A DNA stretch of 19,040 nt from positions 1 through 19,040 of the forward strand of contig DAOVTM010000017.1 of NCBI GenBank assembly GCA_030633145.1. The letters are read 5' to 3'. This stretch comes from Desulfobulbaceae bacterium (GTDB lineage Bacteria > Desulfobacterota > Desulfobulbia > Desulfobulbales > Desulfobulbaceae). Positions 1 to 7,695 of this stretch are shown here, one piece after another. The position numbers were made by a program, and so were the translations under genes. Numbering within the stretch: position 1 is the first letter of the stretch; each line of letters starts with the position of its first letter. The notes under the pieces were generated by a model. The model worked only from the letters and a program-made list of their open reading frames with translations, did no database searches and was not told the DNA's origin.

Positions 1-716
1 ACAGGGGTGAATATATTGACATTGAGGTGACAGGTGCTGAAAAACAGCGGCGGGACTATCTCCATATCCTGCTTGATGTGTTCAGGAAGCTGCATAAACC
101 GTATGAAAAATTGAATGTTGCATGGGAGGTACCCTATAAAGGAATATGGCTCGATTATGAAGATTTGCTGGTATTTGAAGAAGATGACCAGAAATATTAC
201 CATCCTAAATTGAAAGACTTTATTCCTGTACACGATATTCTTGCCGGGTACCAGCGGCCTGAAAGGGTGCAAAGCGAATTTCGAGAGATAGGAGATAAAC
301 TCGATGAACTTAAAAAGGGTCAGGATGCGCACCGGGGGGAAACAAAACAGGGTTTTGAAATAGAGTATCAAAAGGATAATCAGACTCGTAATGAGATAGA
401 TCGTCTGCGGATTGAATTGAAACGAACGACTGGTAAACAGATCGATCTGGATAGAGTAGAGGAGCATCTTGGTGAAATAAAAGAGCTGATGGATACTTTA
501 TCCCAGGTATCAGAACTGAGAGAAATACCGGAGCTGAAAAAAATATTGGCTGAGCTGAAAAAAGAACCTTCACGACTAAGTTTCGAAGTGGTAGGCTACT
601 TGTTACACCCCATCATTCAGGCAATGCTGCCTCTCAATCTTAATATTAAAGCCAAGTATAAAATTCCTGAAGGTGAAGTAATATCAGCGTGGTTTAAGAA
701 AATGGTGCAGGGATAG
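1..716 (+). CDS. C-terminal part of a probable Roco (ROC-COR) family protein, truncated by window start
   Basis: The reading frame is open from base 3 without a start codon; an internal GTG at 27 is not convincing because coding similarity begins before it (RGEYIDIEVTG). The pattern RRDYLHILLDVFRKLHK, then a VPY loop, then a tyrosine followed by DLLVFEE and VHDILAGY resembles the C-terminal half of the COR domain in prokaryotic Roco proteins, where a Ras-like ROC GTPase is followed by COR, the dimerisation module. After about residue 85 come roughly 100 charged residues rich in Glu/Lys/Leu heptads (probable coiled coil), then a short hydrophobic patch (VVGYLLHPIIQAMLPL) and a basic end. The GTPase and any leucine-rich repeats would lie upstream, outside the window. 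The COR assignment is by remembered family pattern; another large STAND-type or leucine-rich protein is possible. Confidence 0.55.
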   Translation, partial: RGEYIDIEVTGAEKQRRDYLHILLDVFRKLHKPYEKLNVAWEVPYKGIWLDYEDLLVFEEDDQKYYHPKLKDFIPVHDILAGYQRPERVQSEFREIGDKLDELKKGQDAHRGETKQGFEIEYQKDNQTRNEIDRLRIELKRTTGKQIDLDRVEEHLGEIKELMDTLSQVSELREIPELKKILAELKKEPSRLSFEVVGYLLHPIIQAMLPLNLNIKAKYKIPEGEVISAWFKKMVQG

Positions 717-1079
717 GAAGTTATTTTTCAAAAAAATACTATACTCACGGTCAAATGAAATATTAATTTGAGTGGGATAATAACAAGGAAAAGTCGTATC
801 CTCTTTATAATTTATGGCTACATCCGGTTGGCCCACTGGCTCCTACGCTCCAGGTAAGCGAGCCTGCGAGACTCCGTCTGTGGGAACCTGAAGTGCCGCT
901 CCAACGGCTGTCATAGGACGCAGGAGCGTCCAAGTTCCGTTCCCACGCTGGAGCGTGGGAACGAGGGAAATTACAAAAAACATAGTGTTAGCTTTGAGGA
1001 AGCTATGACTGTTTTTAATGATCCCTTGTCCATCACAATACCGGATCCTGATCATTATGAACAGAAAAGGAATATGATT
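717..1079. other. Repeat-rich intergenic gap
   Basis: No convincing gene. The first 110 bases are AT-rich, with a small inverted repeat (TCAAAT at 751-756 against ATTTGA at 766-771). Bases 838-963 carry hairpin repeats, described separately. A possible alternative N-terminus of the next ORF (ATG at 1005) covers the last 75 bases, but I do not favour it. Confidence 0.6.
838..963. repeat. Cluster of intergenic hairpin repeats (GTTCCCACGC type)
   Basis: Three inverted repeats lie in a row. GGCTC (838-842) pairs with GAGCC (860-864). GGACGC (916-921) pairs with GCGTCC (926-931) around an AGGA loop. CGTTCCCACGC (938-948) pairs perfectly with GCGTGGGAACG (953-963) around a TGGA loop. The last is closely related to the hairpin at 11669-11698 in this same window, so it is a dispersed genomic repeat, not a gene-specific terminator. 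No transposase is attached. Confidence 0.8.
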
Positions 1080-1319
1080 ATGCGAAATGAATATGATTTT
1101 ACAGGGGGAGTACGTGGTAAACATGCAAGAGCCATGCAGGCCGGGTTCTCAATAACTATTCATCAAGAAGATGGTAATACTATTACCAGTGAAGTGATGC
1201 CAAAAGAAGGAGTTGTCGTTATAGAACCTGATATTCGTACTTATTTTCCAGACTCGGCATCTGTGAACAAGGCATTGCGATGTTTAATTCCACTCCTTGC
1301 CGAAAGGCATAAGGCATGA
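1080..1319 (+). CDS. Small antitoxin-like protein of unknown function (MRNEYDF family)
   Basis: A 79-residue soluble protein starting MRNEYDFTGGVRGKH. It continues with an ITIHQEDGN strand and a conserved-looking EPDIRTYFPDSASVNKALR segment. Small proteins with an (M/K)xxEYDF start, a GVRGKH box and a YFPDSxxVNxALR tail are widespread in cyanobacteria and deltaproteobacteria, often in toxin-antitoxin-like settings; the family has no established function that I can name. I chose the ATG at 1080 because AGGA at 1068-1071 lies 8 bases upstream and the family motif starts there. An ATG at 1005, with GAGGA at 996-1000, would add 25 residues that look unlike the family. No obvious toxin gene is adjacent: a repeat cluster lies upstream and the convergent protease gene downstream. 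It is AT-richer than the T6SS genes. Confidence 0.6.
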   Translation: MRNEYDFTGGVRGKHARAMQAGFSITIHQEDGNTITSEVMPKEGVVVIEPDIRTYFPDSASVNKALRCLIPLLAERHKA

Positions 1320-1342
1320 TTTCAGGTATTGGAAAATAATGA

Positions 1343-4192
1343 TTATTTCAGCAACAGCCAGAGAGCAGGAGAAATAGCGTTTGCCTTCCAGCTGGCATAC
1401 AGGGTGATAGATGCGTCTGTCGTGTAAACCCCACCTTCCGCATAGCCTCTTCCCTTTCCATCAGGTGATGTATTCCAGCCCGTAAATCTGGAACCGACTT
1501 TGCGCAGATTGCCACTGTTGGCGGCCAGGTTCAGATCCTCTCCATCTCTTTTGTCTCCATCCGGCGGAGGGAAACCGCTGCTGTTGCCGTTGCCGTTGTA
1601 GCTTACAGTATATGCAATGACCGGCTCATCATCATCAGTGAGGAGTGTTTTTATCTCTTGAAACCCGTCTTCATTGCCATTTGTAACACCGTTGATATCA
1701 ACTACAATGGTCTCGTTTGCTTCTTCCGTCTGGTCGTCAATTGCCTCGATGGTCGTGGAGGCGGTGATGGAGCCGGTGGGAATAACGATGGTGGTTGATG
1801 CGAAGTAGTCGGCACCAAAATCCGCAGTTCCTGAATAGTCCAGATGAACAGTCACTGGTTCGTTGTGTGTGCCGGATAGTTTCGCTGTGACCGTGGCAGA
1901 ACCGTTGTCTTCCTTCAAAACAGTATGGTCAACACTCAGAGTGACAGCGGGTTCAGGAGAGGTATAGATGCCCAGGATCTGGATATCATCCAGGCTCATA
2001 CCTGCCAGGCTGATGTTGCCCCCCTCCTCATAGATCCAGCGAACATAGACGCTGCTTTGACCATCGGCGGTTGCGGAAATATCAAACTCGTACTTATGCC
2101 AGTCCCAGGCTGATATAGAGGTACCCGAATAGATCTCAGTCCAGTCAATACCATTGCTGGAGACCTGAATCTTGGCGTAATCACCAGGAAAAATAGTGAA
2201 AAACCCCATAAACTGCAACGTAACATTAGAGTAGCCGGAACAGTCGATTGGCGGGCTGGTCAAAATAGAGTCAACAGAGGGCGCGCCATCCAGATTGGTG
2301 TCATAAATATTGATACCTGTATATGCCCCTTTCGGCCCTGATATATTGTAGTTGTTTTCTGTGGAAATACCATATTGCCAGTTACCGGTATTCGTGCATG
2401 CAGGTTTGGAATCCATGGGGTTGTGTATAAATGGTCTTTGAATAGCAAAGATCCCACCAGTGTCAATGATGCTTCCGGCAAGGTTACTGATGCGAATAGT
2501 GTATCCGGTGCCACTGATTTCCGCAGGCACCTCCCATGCGTATGTTCGATCATTTAAGGTGTCAACGTCAATGACCCGAGACAGGCTGCCGTTCTCCAGC
2601 AGTTCGATTTTTACCTCGCCGCTTACTCCATACGAGTCCCAGAAAATATTGCAGGTTGTACCCGCCGTCACTGTCTCGCCTTCCTTTGGGTAATCCACCT
2701 GGATGGAGGGGGTGGAGAGTCGATCTCGATAGCCTGCATAGACATGGCGCAGGCTGCGGAGAACTCTGACGCTGTCAGCCGTATTGACATTACCGGCTGC
2801 CATGCCGTGATCCTGCAGGTTTGGACTGGAAAACAAACCCACCCGAATATGGGAGAGTCCATCTGGGAAATAGTGGCCACTGGTATAGGTCATAACAGTA
2901 CCATACCCTAGCTCGCTGGCAGTTGGGTGCCAGTGGTGTCCGGCGGTGCTGTTGCCAAAACCATAAGCATCAATACACCATGACCTGGGACCGGGCGAAT
3001 AGGTCTGATCCGGGGCATGGTGCAGCCCCATATTATGGCCGATTTCGTGGCCAAGTGTATAGCTGGCAATAGAGCCGCTACCGATGACGGAAAAGACACA
3101 GGTCTCGGAATTACCCGAAGTGTAGGGCAGTCCCCAGGCAAGCCCGCCGCCTATCTGTTCATTAATCATCATTACAAAGTCTGCGCCATAGGTATCTCGC
3201 AGATAGAAAACATCATCCAGCACTCCATCCCTGTAGGTGAGGTGGTTTAAAGCGGTCATTGGATCCCCGCTTTCAGCGTAGGAGAATGTATGCGAATGAA
3301 CCAGATGGAGCAGTATCAGGCTGTTGCTGTTGGTGTGAGCATCATTAGCCATGCTGATCCCCAGGGCGATTCTATTGTCCAGAGTGGTTCGAGAACCGGC
3401 AGCGATCAGCACATCGTCCGAGGAAATAATCATGACATCAATAACTGCTGTTGCCTCAGTGGACTCGTTCAACTGTACGAGTGCAGGATTGACACTCTTT
3501 TCATCCGATTTCGCAGGCTCTTCATCCGCGAGAGGCTGTGGCACAACCGCCAGATCATCGCCCTCATCCGGCTCAGCCAGAGCAGGATCCAGTTCCAGGA
3601 AATAATGATGTCCGGTTTGCTGATTAAACTCAATGGAATAGATCCTGCCGCTTTCCGGAATACGTATTCGTGCCTGAAGTTGTCCATCGGTGCAGGCGAG
3701 AAAGGCTCGACCCCAGGTGGAATCCTGTAGTGCGGCAGTGGTGCTGATGGTTCCATTGACGTTTTTAAAGGAGTTGGCTACAATGGCAGTGACCTGAACA
3801 TCATCAAAGAGTTGAAAGGAGAGTTCGGTTCCCGGTTCTAAGGGCTGACCGGAGAGCATTGCGGGCGCAATTTCAATCTTTCTGCTTTGTATGCCGGCGT
3901 TAAACTGCCCTTTCCAGGAAGCAGGGTTCGGGTCAGGCGACTGGATGACCTCTATTCCGGTTACCGCTTGTGCTTTCTGTCTGGTATGAGTTGCCTGCGG
4001 TGGGGCAGAGGAGGCAGGGGCAGGATGATTCGGAACTGCTGCCGCAGGTGGCGGAGCAGGCTCGTCAATTGTCTGAACAGTGGATGCCAGCGTTTCAACC
4101 TTTTCCAGGGCAGACGTGGATGAAGAGGTGTGCAACAGCACCCCCCCCGAAATGATGAGTGCCGCTAAACAGCAGATGATAGTCGCCTTCAT
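1343..4192 (-). CDS. Secreted metzincin metalloprotease with Calx-beta and InlB-type repeat domains
   Basis: A 949-residue exported protein. Residues 1-29 form a signal peptide (basic MK, hydrophobic ATIICCLAALIISGGVLL). A Pro/Ala-rich stretch runs to about 75, then a propeptide-like region to about 240. The catalytic domain spans about 245-490: HEIGHNMGLHH gives the zinc ligands H382, H386 and H392 and the general base E383, and M434 in TVMTY is a good Met-turn, so this is a metzincin (reprolysin-like or peptidyl-Asp endopeptidase-like). After it come a beta-sandwich resembling the Kre9/KNH type (about 495-585), a MAM- or jelly-roll-like module (about 590-735), a Calx-beta domain (about 745-850, with DDQTEEANET) and an InlB-type B repeat (about 857-940, with FTGWNTSPDGKGRGY). 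The end is short (WLLLK) with no clear sorting signal. Its likely role is extracellular proteolysis or surface attachment. It is transcribed divergently from argC. Confidence 0.85.
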   Translation of the reverse strand: MKATIICCLAALIISGGVLLHTSSSTSALEKVETLASTVQTIDEPAPPPAAAVPNHPAPASSAPPQATHTRQKAQAVTGIEVIQSPDPNPASWKGQFNAGIQSRKIEIAPAMLSGQPLEPGTELSFQLFDDVQVTAIVANSFKNVNGTISTTAALQDSTWGRAFLACTDGQLQARIRIPESGRIYSIEFNQQTGHHYFLELDPALAEPDEGDDLAVVPQPLADEEPAKSDEKSVNPALVQLNESTEATAVIDVMIISSDDVLIAAGSRTTLDNRIALGISMANDAHTNSNSLILLHLVHSHTFSYAESGDPMTALNHLTYRDGVLDDVFYLRDTYGADFVMMINEQIGGGLAWGLPYTSGNSETCVFSVIGSGSIASYTLGHEIGHNMGLHHAPDQTYSPGPRSWCIDAYGFGNSTAGHHWHPTASELGYGTVMTYTSGHYFPDGLSHIRVGLFSSPNLQDHGMAAGNVNTADSVRVLRSLRHVYAGYRDRLSTPSIQVDYPKEGETVTAGTTCNIFWDSYGVSGEVKIELLENGSLSRVIDVDTLNDRTYAWEVPAEISGTGYTIRISNLAGSIIDTGGIFAIQRPFIHNPMDSKPACTNTGNWQYGISTENNYNISGPKGAYTGINIYDTNLDGAPSVDSILTSPPIDCSGYSNVTLQFMGFFTIFPGDYAKIQVSSNGIDWTEIYSGTSISAWDWHKYEFDISATADGQSSVYVRWIYEEGGNISLAGMSLDDIQILGIYTSPEPAVTLSVDHTVLKEDNGSATVTAKLSGTHNEPVTVHLDYSGTADFGADYFASTTIVIPTGSITASTTIEAIDDQTEEANETIVVDINGVTNGNEDGFQEIKTLLTDDDEPVIAYTVSYNGNGNSSGFPPPDGDKRDGEDLNLAANSGNLRKVGSRFTGWNTSPDGKGRGYAEGGVYTTDASITLYASWKANAISPALWLLLK

Positions 4193-4244
4193 TGCAGAGT
4201 TATATTTATTTCATTGTCTTTCAGGAGGATGGAATACATCAATA

Positions 4245-4274
4245 TTGTTGCGGGACAAATATTTTTAGTATAAT
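4245..4274 (+). promoter_or_regulatory. Candidate sigma-70 promoter for argC
   Basis: TTGTTG (4245-4250) and a perfect TATAAT (4269-4274) are separated by 18 bases, about 100 bases before the argC start. The surrounding DNA is AT-rich, so chance matches are possible, but this is the best match in the gap. The palindrome at 4270-4298 would cover the transcription start. Confidence 0.4.
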
Positions 4275-4294
4275 TGGGTTGGTAAGTCAACCAA
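4267..4294 (-). promoter_or_regulatory. Candidate divergent promoter for the metalloprotease gene
   Basis: Read on the minus strand, TTGGTT (plus-strand 4294-4289) is followed after 16 bases by TATACT (4272-4267). It would give a leader of about 65-70 bases before the protease ATG at 4192. It overlaps the argC candidate promoter, so the two would compete or be co-regulated. Confidence 0.35.
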
Positions 4295-4298
4295 TTAT
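4270..4298. promoter_or_regulatory. Promoter-overlapping inverted repeat (possible operator)
   Basis: ATAATTGGGTTG (4270-4281) and CAACCAATTAT (4288-4298) are complementary over 11 pairs with one bulged G, separated by 6 bases. The repeat covers parts of both candidate divergent promoters. The size and position suit a dimeric repressor site, but no regulator gene is adjacent, and a cruciform or RNA hairpin is equally possible. Confidence 0.45.
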
Positions 4299-4323
4299 TT
4301 GTGGATAGAAAAGATACAATTAT

Positions 4324-4346
4324 TTCATTTGTTATATGCAAATGAA
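4324..4346. promoter_or_regulatory. Perfect inverted repeat in the argC leader
   Basis: TTCATTTG (4324-4331) and CAAATGAA (4339-4346) are perfect 8-base arms separated by 7 bases, ending 27 bases before the argC start. It could be an operator or an RNA hairpin near the ribosome site. It does not match the Escherichia coli ARG box, whose half-sites are spaced more closely, so ArgR control is only a guess. Confidence 0.45.
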
Positions 4347-4373
4347 CAAAATAAACTAAAGAGAGTGTGTGTG

Positions 4374-5426
4374 ATGATAAAAGTAAAACTCGTAGGAGCA
4401 ACAGGGTATGGCGGAGTAGGGCTGGTGGAGTTAATGCTGCGTCATCCAGAAATAGAGATTGGTGTTTTGGTGGCGGCCAATGACACTGGCAGAGCAATTT
4501 CCCATTTCTGGCCCCATCTGGCCGGACTCTGCGACGAGATGGTCTATGCGGGAGATGCACCCGAGGTGGCGGATGCGGATGCAGATGTGGTGGTCTATGC
4601 CACCCCGGATCGAATCGGGATGCGTCTGGCTCCGCAAGAGGTGGCAAAGGGGCGTAAGATCCTCGATTATTCCGGCGATTTTCGGTTTAACGGCACCGCA
4701 GTTTATGAGGAGTACGCCACCCGGCTGGGACTGGACTCCAATCACCTGGCCCCGGAACTGCTCCCTGATACGGTCTATGGCCTGGCCGAACTGCACCGAG
4801 CCGAAATCGCCGACTCCTCCATTGTCGGCAATCCGGGCTGCTATGCTGTGGCCTGTATCCTGGGGCTGGCCCCTGCCGCAAAAGGGGGAGCAGTGGAGAG
4901 CGGTTCCATTATCTGCGACTGCAAGACCGGCATCAGCGGCGGCGGCAAAAAGCCCAAGCCCGGCTTTCATTACCCGGAGGCGTATGACAGCTCTTATGCC
5001 TATCGCCTCACCGGTCACCAGCACGTCATGGAGGTAGAACGAGAACTCTCCCTCCTGGCCGGGGACGACATTCAGCTCACCTTTACCCCCCAGGTGGTAC
5101 CCATGACCAGAGGAATCATCGCCTGTCTGTACGGCACCCTGCCAGAGGGCATGAACCAGAAAAAGGTGCTGGCTCTGTACCGGGCATTTTACCAGGACAG
5201 TCCCTTTGTCCGGGTCTCAGATACACCCAGTGCCACCGGGCATGTGCGGGGATCAAACTTTGTCAACCTCACCGTGGCCTGTGACGAGCGCACCGGAACC
5301 CTGCGCGTCATCTCTCATATCGACAACCTGGTCAAGGGTCAGGCCGGTAGTGCCATGCAAAACCTGAACATCATGTTTGGCTTTGACGAGATGAGCGGGC
5401 TTGATTTTCCCGGAGCCCACCCGTGA
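4374..5426 (+). CDS. argC: N-acetyl-gamma-glutamyl-phosphate reductase
   Basis: ArgC reduces N-acetyl-gamma-glutamyl phosphate to N-acetylglutamate semialdehyde with NADPH, the third step of arginine biosynthesis, in the cytoplasm. The 350-residue length is normal for the family. The Rossmann motif VGATGYGGVGLVELMLRHP is at residues 6-24. The catalytic cysteine is C156 in VGNPGCYA, and the GKKPKPGFHYPEAYDSSYAYRLTGHQH stretch and FTPQVVPMTRGI match the ArgC catalytic domain. I start at ATG 4374 because MIKVKLVGATGYGG is the normal N-terminus; the frame stays open to 4299, but those 25 residues are unlike ArgC. The Shine-Dalgarno match is weak (AAAGAGAG, 4358-4365). No other arg gene follows; the next gene is tssB after 268 bases. 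It is a housekeeping gene that bounds the T6SS region. Confidence 0.96.
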   Translation: MIKVKLVGATGYGGVGLVELMLRHPEIEIGVLVAANDTGRAISHFWPHLAGLCDEMVYAGDAPEVADADADVVVYATPDRIGMRLAPQEVAKGRKILDYSGDFRFNGTAVYEEYATRLGLDSNHLAPELLPDTVYGLAELHRAEIADSSIVGNPGCYAVACILGLAPAAKGGAVESGSIICDCKTGISGGGKKPKPGFHYPEAYDSSYAYRLTGHQHVMEVERELSLLAGDDIQLTFTPQVVPMTRGIIACLYGTLPEGMNQKKVLALYRAFYQDSPFVRVSDTPSATGHVRGSNFVNLTVACDERTGTLRVISHIDNLVKGQAGSAMQNLNIMFGFDEMSGLDFPGAHP

Positions 5427-5694
5427 GTGAATATCCGAAGTCTTCGCTTATCCGAAGTCTGCGCTTATCTGTTTTTTCCTTCTCTGCCAGCGAAAAATGT
5501 CAATCAGCTGCAACTTCTTGGTTGTCTGATAGTTCCAGAATTGTATTTTTTATCGATATTAGATAAAAAAAATTTGATTTCACCTGGAGTTGAATGATAG
5601 ACTGTAATATAGAGATTGCAACAGCACTGCGGCAAAGCGTTGTTCAGATTATTCTGGGAACTGGAAGTTCCTTTAACAAGAGGGGAATAAAAGT
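5427..5694. other. argC-tssB intergenic region with a tandem repeat and two inverted repeats
   Basis: Just after argC, a 17-base unit (TATCCGAAGTCTNCGCT) occurs twice in tandem at 5432-5448 and 5449-5465 with one mismatch. TTTTTTATC (5546-5554) and GATAAAAAA (5562-5570) are perfect 9-base arms around 7 bases. GGAACT (5657-5662) and AGTTCC (5666-5671) are perfect arms around GGA, directly before the tssB ribosome site AGAGGGGA (5679-5686). The T6SS promoter should lie here, but I found no well-spaced -35/-10 pair and no sigma-54 site. No clear GC-rich argC terminator was seen. Confidence 0.6.
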
Positions 5695-6189
5695 ATGGCA
5701 CAGCAAGGATCTGTCGCTCCAAAAGAGCGGGTGAATGTAGTGTATCGTCCGGCAACAGGTGATGCTCAAGAAGATGTTGAACTTCCGTTAAAGGTACTGG
5801 TCATGGGTGATTTTACCATGCGTGAGGATGACCGGGCCGTGGAGGATCGCAAACCCATTAACGTGGACAAGGATAATTTTAACGATGTCCTTGCCGGTCA
5901 GGAACTCAAACTGGACACCTTTGTTCCCAACAGTCTGGACGGTGATACCAACGACGAAGACAACTTGATGCACGTGGAGCTGGATTTCAAGTCTATCAAG
6001 GATTTTAACCCGGATGAGATTATTGAAAAGGTACCGGAGTTGAAACAGCTACTTGAACTGCGGGAAGCTCTCAAGGCTGTTAAGGGTCCTCTGGGCAATA
6101 TCCCGGATTTCAAAAAGAAGATTACGTCCATTGTTGATGATGAAAGTGCCAGGGCAAAATTACTGGCTGAACTTGGTATTGAGGAATAG
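5695..6189 (+). CDS. tssB: T6SS contractile sheath small subunit TssB (VipA/ImpB)
   Basis: TssB pairs with TssC to build the T6SS sheath around the Hcp tube in the cytoplasm; sheath contraction drives secretion. The protein is 164 residues, usual for the family. The hallmark LPLKVLVMGDFTMRED (about residues 31-46), the following RKPINVDKDNFNDVL and the acidic, helical FNPDEIIEKVPELKQLLELREAL segment are seen. ATG 5695 is preceded by AGAGGGGA with 8-base spacing. It is the first gene of the T6SS run, and tssC starts 15 bases after its stop, so the pair is co-transcribed. Its promoter should lie in the preceding gap. Confidence 0.96.
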   Translation: MAQQGSVAPKERVNVVYRPATGDAQEDVELPLKVLVMGDFTMREDDRAVEDRKPINVDKDNFNDVLAGQELKLDTFVPNSLDGDTNDEDNLMHVELDFKSIKDFNPDEIIEKVPELKQLLELREALKAVKGPLGNIPDFKKKITSIVDDESARAKLLAELGIEE

Positions 6190-6204
6190 GAGCAGGAGAC
6201 AGAC

Positions 6205-7695
6205 ATGGCTGAAGAACAAAAACAAGACGCTGCCCAGGAGGCGGCACAACAGGAAGGTGAATCCATATCCCTGCTGGATGAGATAGTTTCAGCGACTAAA
6301 ATGTCACCCGGTGACGAGGGGTATGAGGTCACAAAGCAGGGAGTGCAGGCATTTATTGATGCCCTGCTCCAACCGGGCAAGGAAACCGTCAAGGTCAGTC
6401 AGGGATTAGTCGATGAGATGATATCTGATCTGGATCAAAAACTCTCCGCCCAGATGAATCAGATCCTTCATAATAAGGATTTCCAGGCTCTGGAAGGTGC
6501 CTGGCGTTCCCTTAAATACCTGGTGGATCATACTGATTTCCGTGAGAACACGAAAATTGAACTGCTCAATGTCAGTAAGCAGGATCTGATGGATGATTTT
6601 GAGGATGCCCCGGAAATCGTCAAATCAGGTCTCTATAAAACCGCTTATACGGCTGAATATGGTCAGTTTGGTGGTCAGCCCTACGGTATGATGGTGGGAA
6701 ATTTTGATTTTGGCCCCGGTAATCAGGATATTGCCCTGTTACGCGATATTGCCGGTGTTGCCACCATGTCCCATGCCCCTTTTGTGGCAGCAGCAGGGCC
6801 GTCCTTTTTCGGTCTGGATGATTTTTCCGGCCTGCCGAACCTGAAAGACCTGCAATCTATCTTTGAGGGGCCCCAGTATGCCAAATGGCGTTCCCTCCGT
6901 ACCAGTGAGGATTCGCGCAATATTGCCCTGGCAATGCCCCGTTTTCTCCTCCGGCTGCCCTATGGTCCGGATAATGTTCCGACCAAGAGCTTTAATTATA
7001 CCGAGGAAGTTGCGGGCAGTGATGACTCTTTTCTCTGGGGTAACGCAGCCTTTGCCTTTACCTCACGGATAACCAACAGTTTTGCCGATTATCGCTGGTG
7101 TGCCAATATTATCGGTCCCCAGGGCGGTGGCGCAGTTGAAGATATGCCTCTGTATCAGTATGAGGCCATGGGCGAGATTCAGAACAAGATCCCCACCCAG
7201 ATTGAAATCTCTGATCGGCGGGAGTATGAACTTGCCGAAGAGGGATTTATGGGCTTGACCATGCGTAAAGGCAGTGATAACGCTGCCTTCTTCTCGGCCA
7301 ATTCCATTCAGAAACCCAAGGTCTTTCCCAATACCGAGGAGGGAAAACAGGCAGAGTTGAATTATAAACTTGGTACCCAGCTGCCTTATACCTTTGTGGT
7401 CAGCCGTCTGGCTCATTACCTCAAGGTTATTCAGCGGGAAAATATCGGTACCTGGAAGGAACGGGGAGAGCTGGAAGACGAACTGAACAAGTGGATTGGT
7501 CAGTATGTGTCGGATCAGGAAAATCCCGGTCCGGGGGTACGCAGTCGCAGACCTTTACGCAAGGCGCATATTGAGGTGTCTGATGTTGCGGGAGAGCCGG
7601 GCTGGTACCGGGTCAACATGGCAGTACAGCCCCATTTTAAGTATATGGGGGCTTCCTTTACCCTTTCACTGGTGGGTAAACTGGATAAACAATAA
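6205..7695 (+). CDS. tssC: T6SS contractile sheath large subunit TssC (VipB/ImpC/EvpB)
   Basis: This is the large sheath subunit; its extended C-terminus interlocks with TssB and neighbouring protomers. The 496-residue length is normal. Very conserved family stretches are visible in order: LEGAWRSLKYLVDHTDF, KTAYTAEYGQFGGQPYG, FEGPQYAKWRSLR, SEDSRNIALAMPRFLLRLPYG, YRWCANIIGPQGGGAVEDMP, IEISDRREYELAEEGF, SDNAAFFSANSIQKPK and RSRRPLRKAHIEVSDVAGEPGWY. The N-terminal 30 residues are Gln/Glu-rich, as often seen. ATG 6205 follows AGGAG (6194-6198) with 6-base spacing. An inverted repeat structure separates it from hcp, which may let hcp be expressed at a different level. Confidence 0.98.
   Translation: MAEEQKQDAAQEAAQQEGESISLLDEIVSATKMSPGDEGYEVTKQGVQAFIDALLQPGKETVKVSQGLVDEMISDLDQKLSAQMNQILHNKDFQALEGAWRSLKYLVDHTDFRENTKIELLNVSKQDLMDDFEDAPEIVKSGLYKTAYTAEYGQFGGQPYGMMVGNFDFGPGNQDIALLRDIAGVATMSHAPFVAAAGPSFFGLDDFSGLPNLKDLQSIFEGPQYAKWRSLRTSEDSRNIALAMPRFLLRLPYGPDNVPTKSFNYTEEVAGSDDSFLWGNAAFAFTSRITNSFADYRWCANIIGPQGGGAVEDMPLYQYEAMGEIQNKIPTQIEISDRREYELAEEGFMGLTMRKGSDNAAFFSANSIQKPKVFPNTEEGKQAELNYKLGTQLPYTFVVSRLAHYLKVIQRENIGTWKERGELEDELNKWIGQYVSDQENPGPGVRSRRPLRKAHIEVSDVAGEPGWYRVNMAVQPHFKYMGASFTLSLVGKLDKQ

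Noticed and set aside
843..1124. Minus-strand ORF of 93 residues containing LVPTLQRGNGT
   Set aside because: It is the translation of the GTTCCCACGC hairpin repeat and overlaps the better-supported plus-strand ORF; such peptides are typical spurious calls over this repeat.
3290..3730. Plus-strand ORF of 146 residues
   Set aside because: It lies opposite the protease coding region, which has a clear domain structure; no recognisable motif or ribosome site.
4189..4647. Minus-strand ORF of 152 residues over the argC start
   Set aside because: It is antisense to conserved ArgC sequence, Pro/His/Arg-rich and without family resemblance.
5640..5694. Sigma-54 promoter before tssB
   Set aside because: TGGAAGTTCCTTT has the wrong -12 element (no GC) although some T6SS operons use sigma-54; the better description is the GGAACT/AGTTCC inverted repeat.
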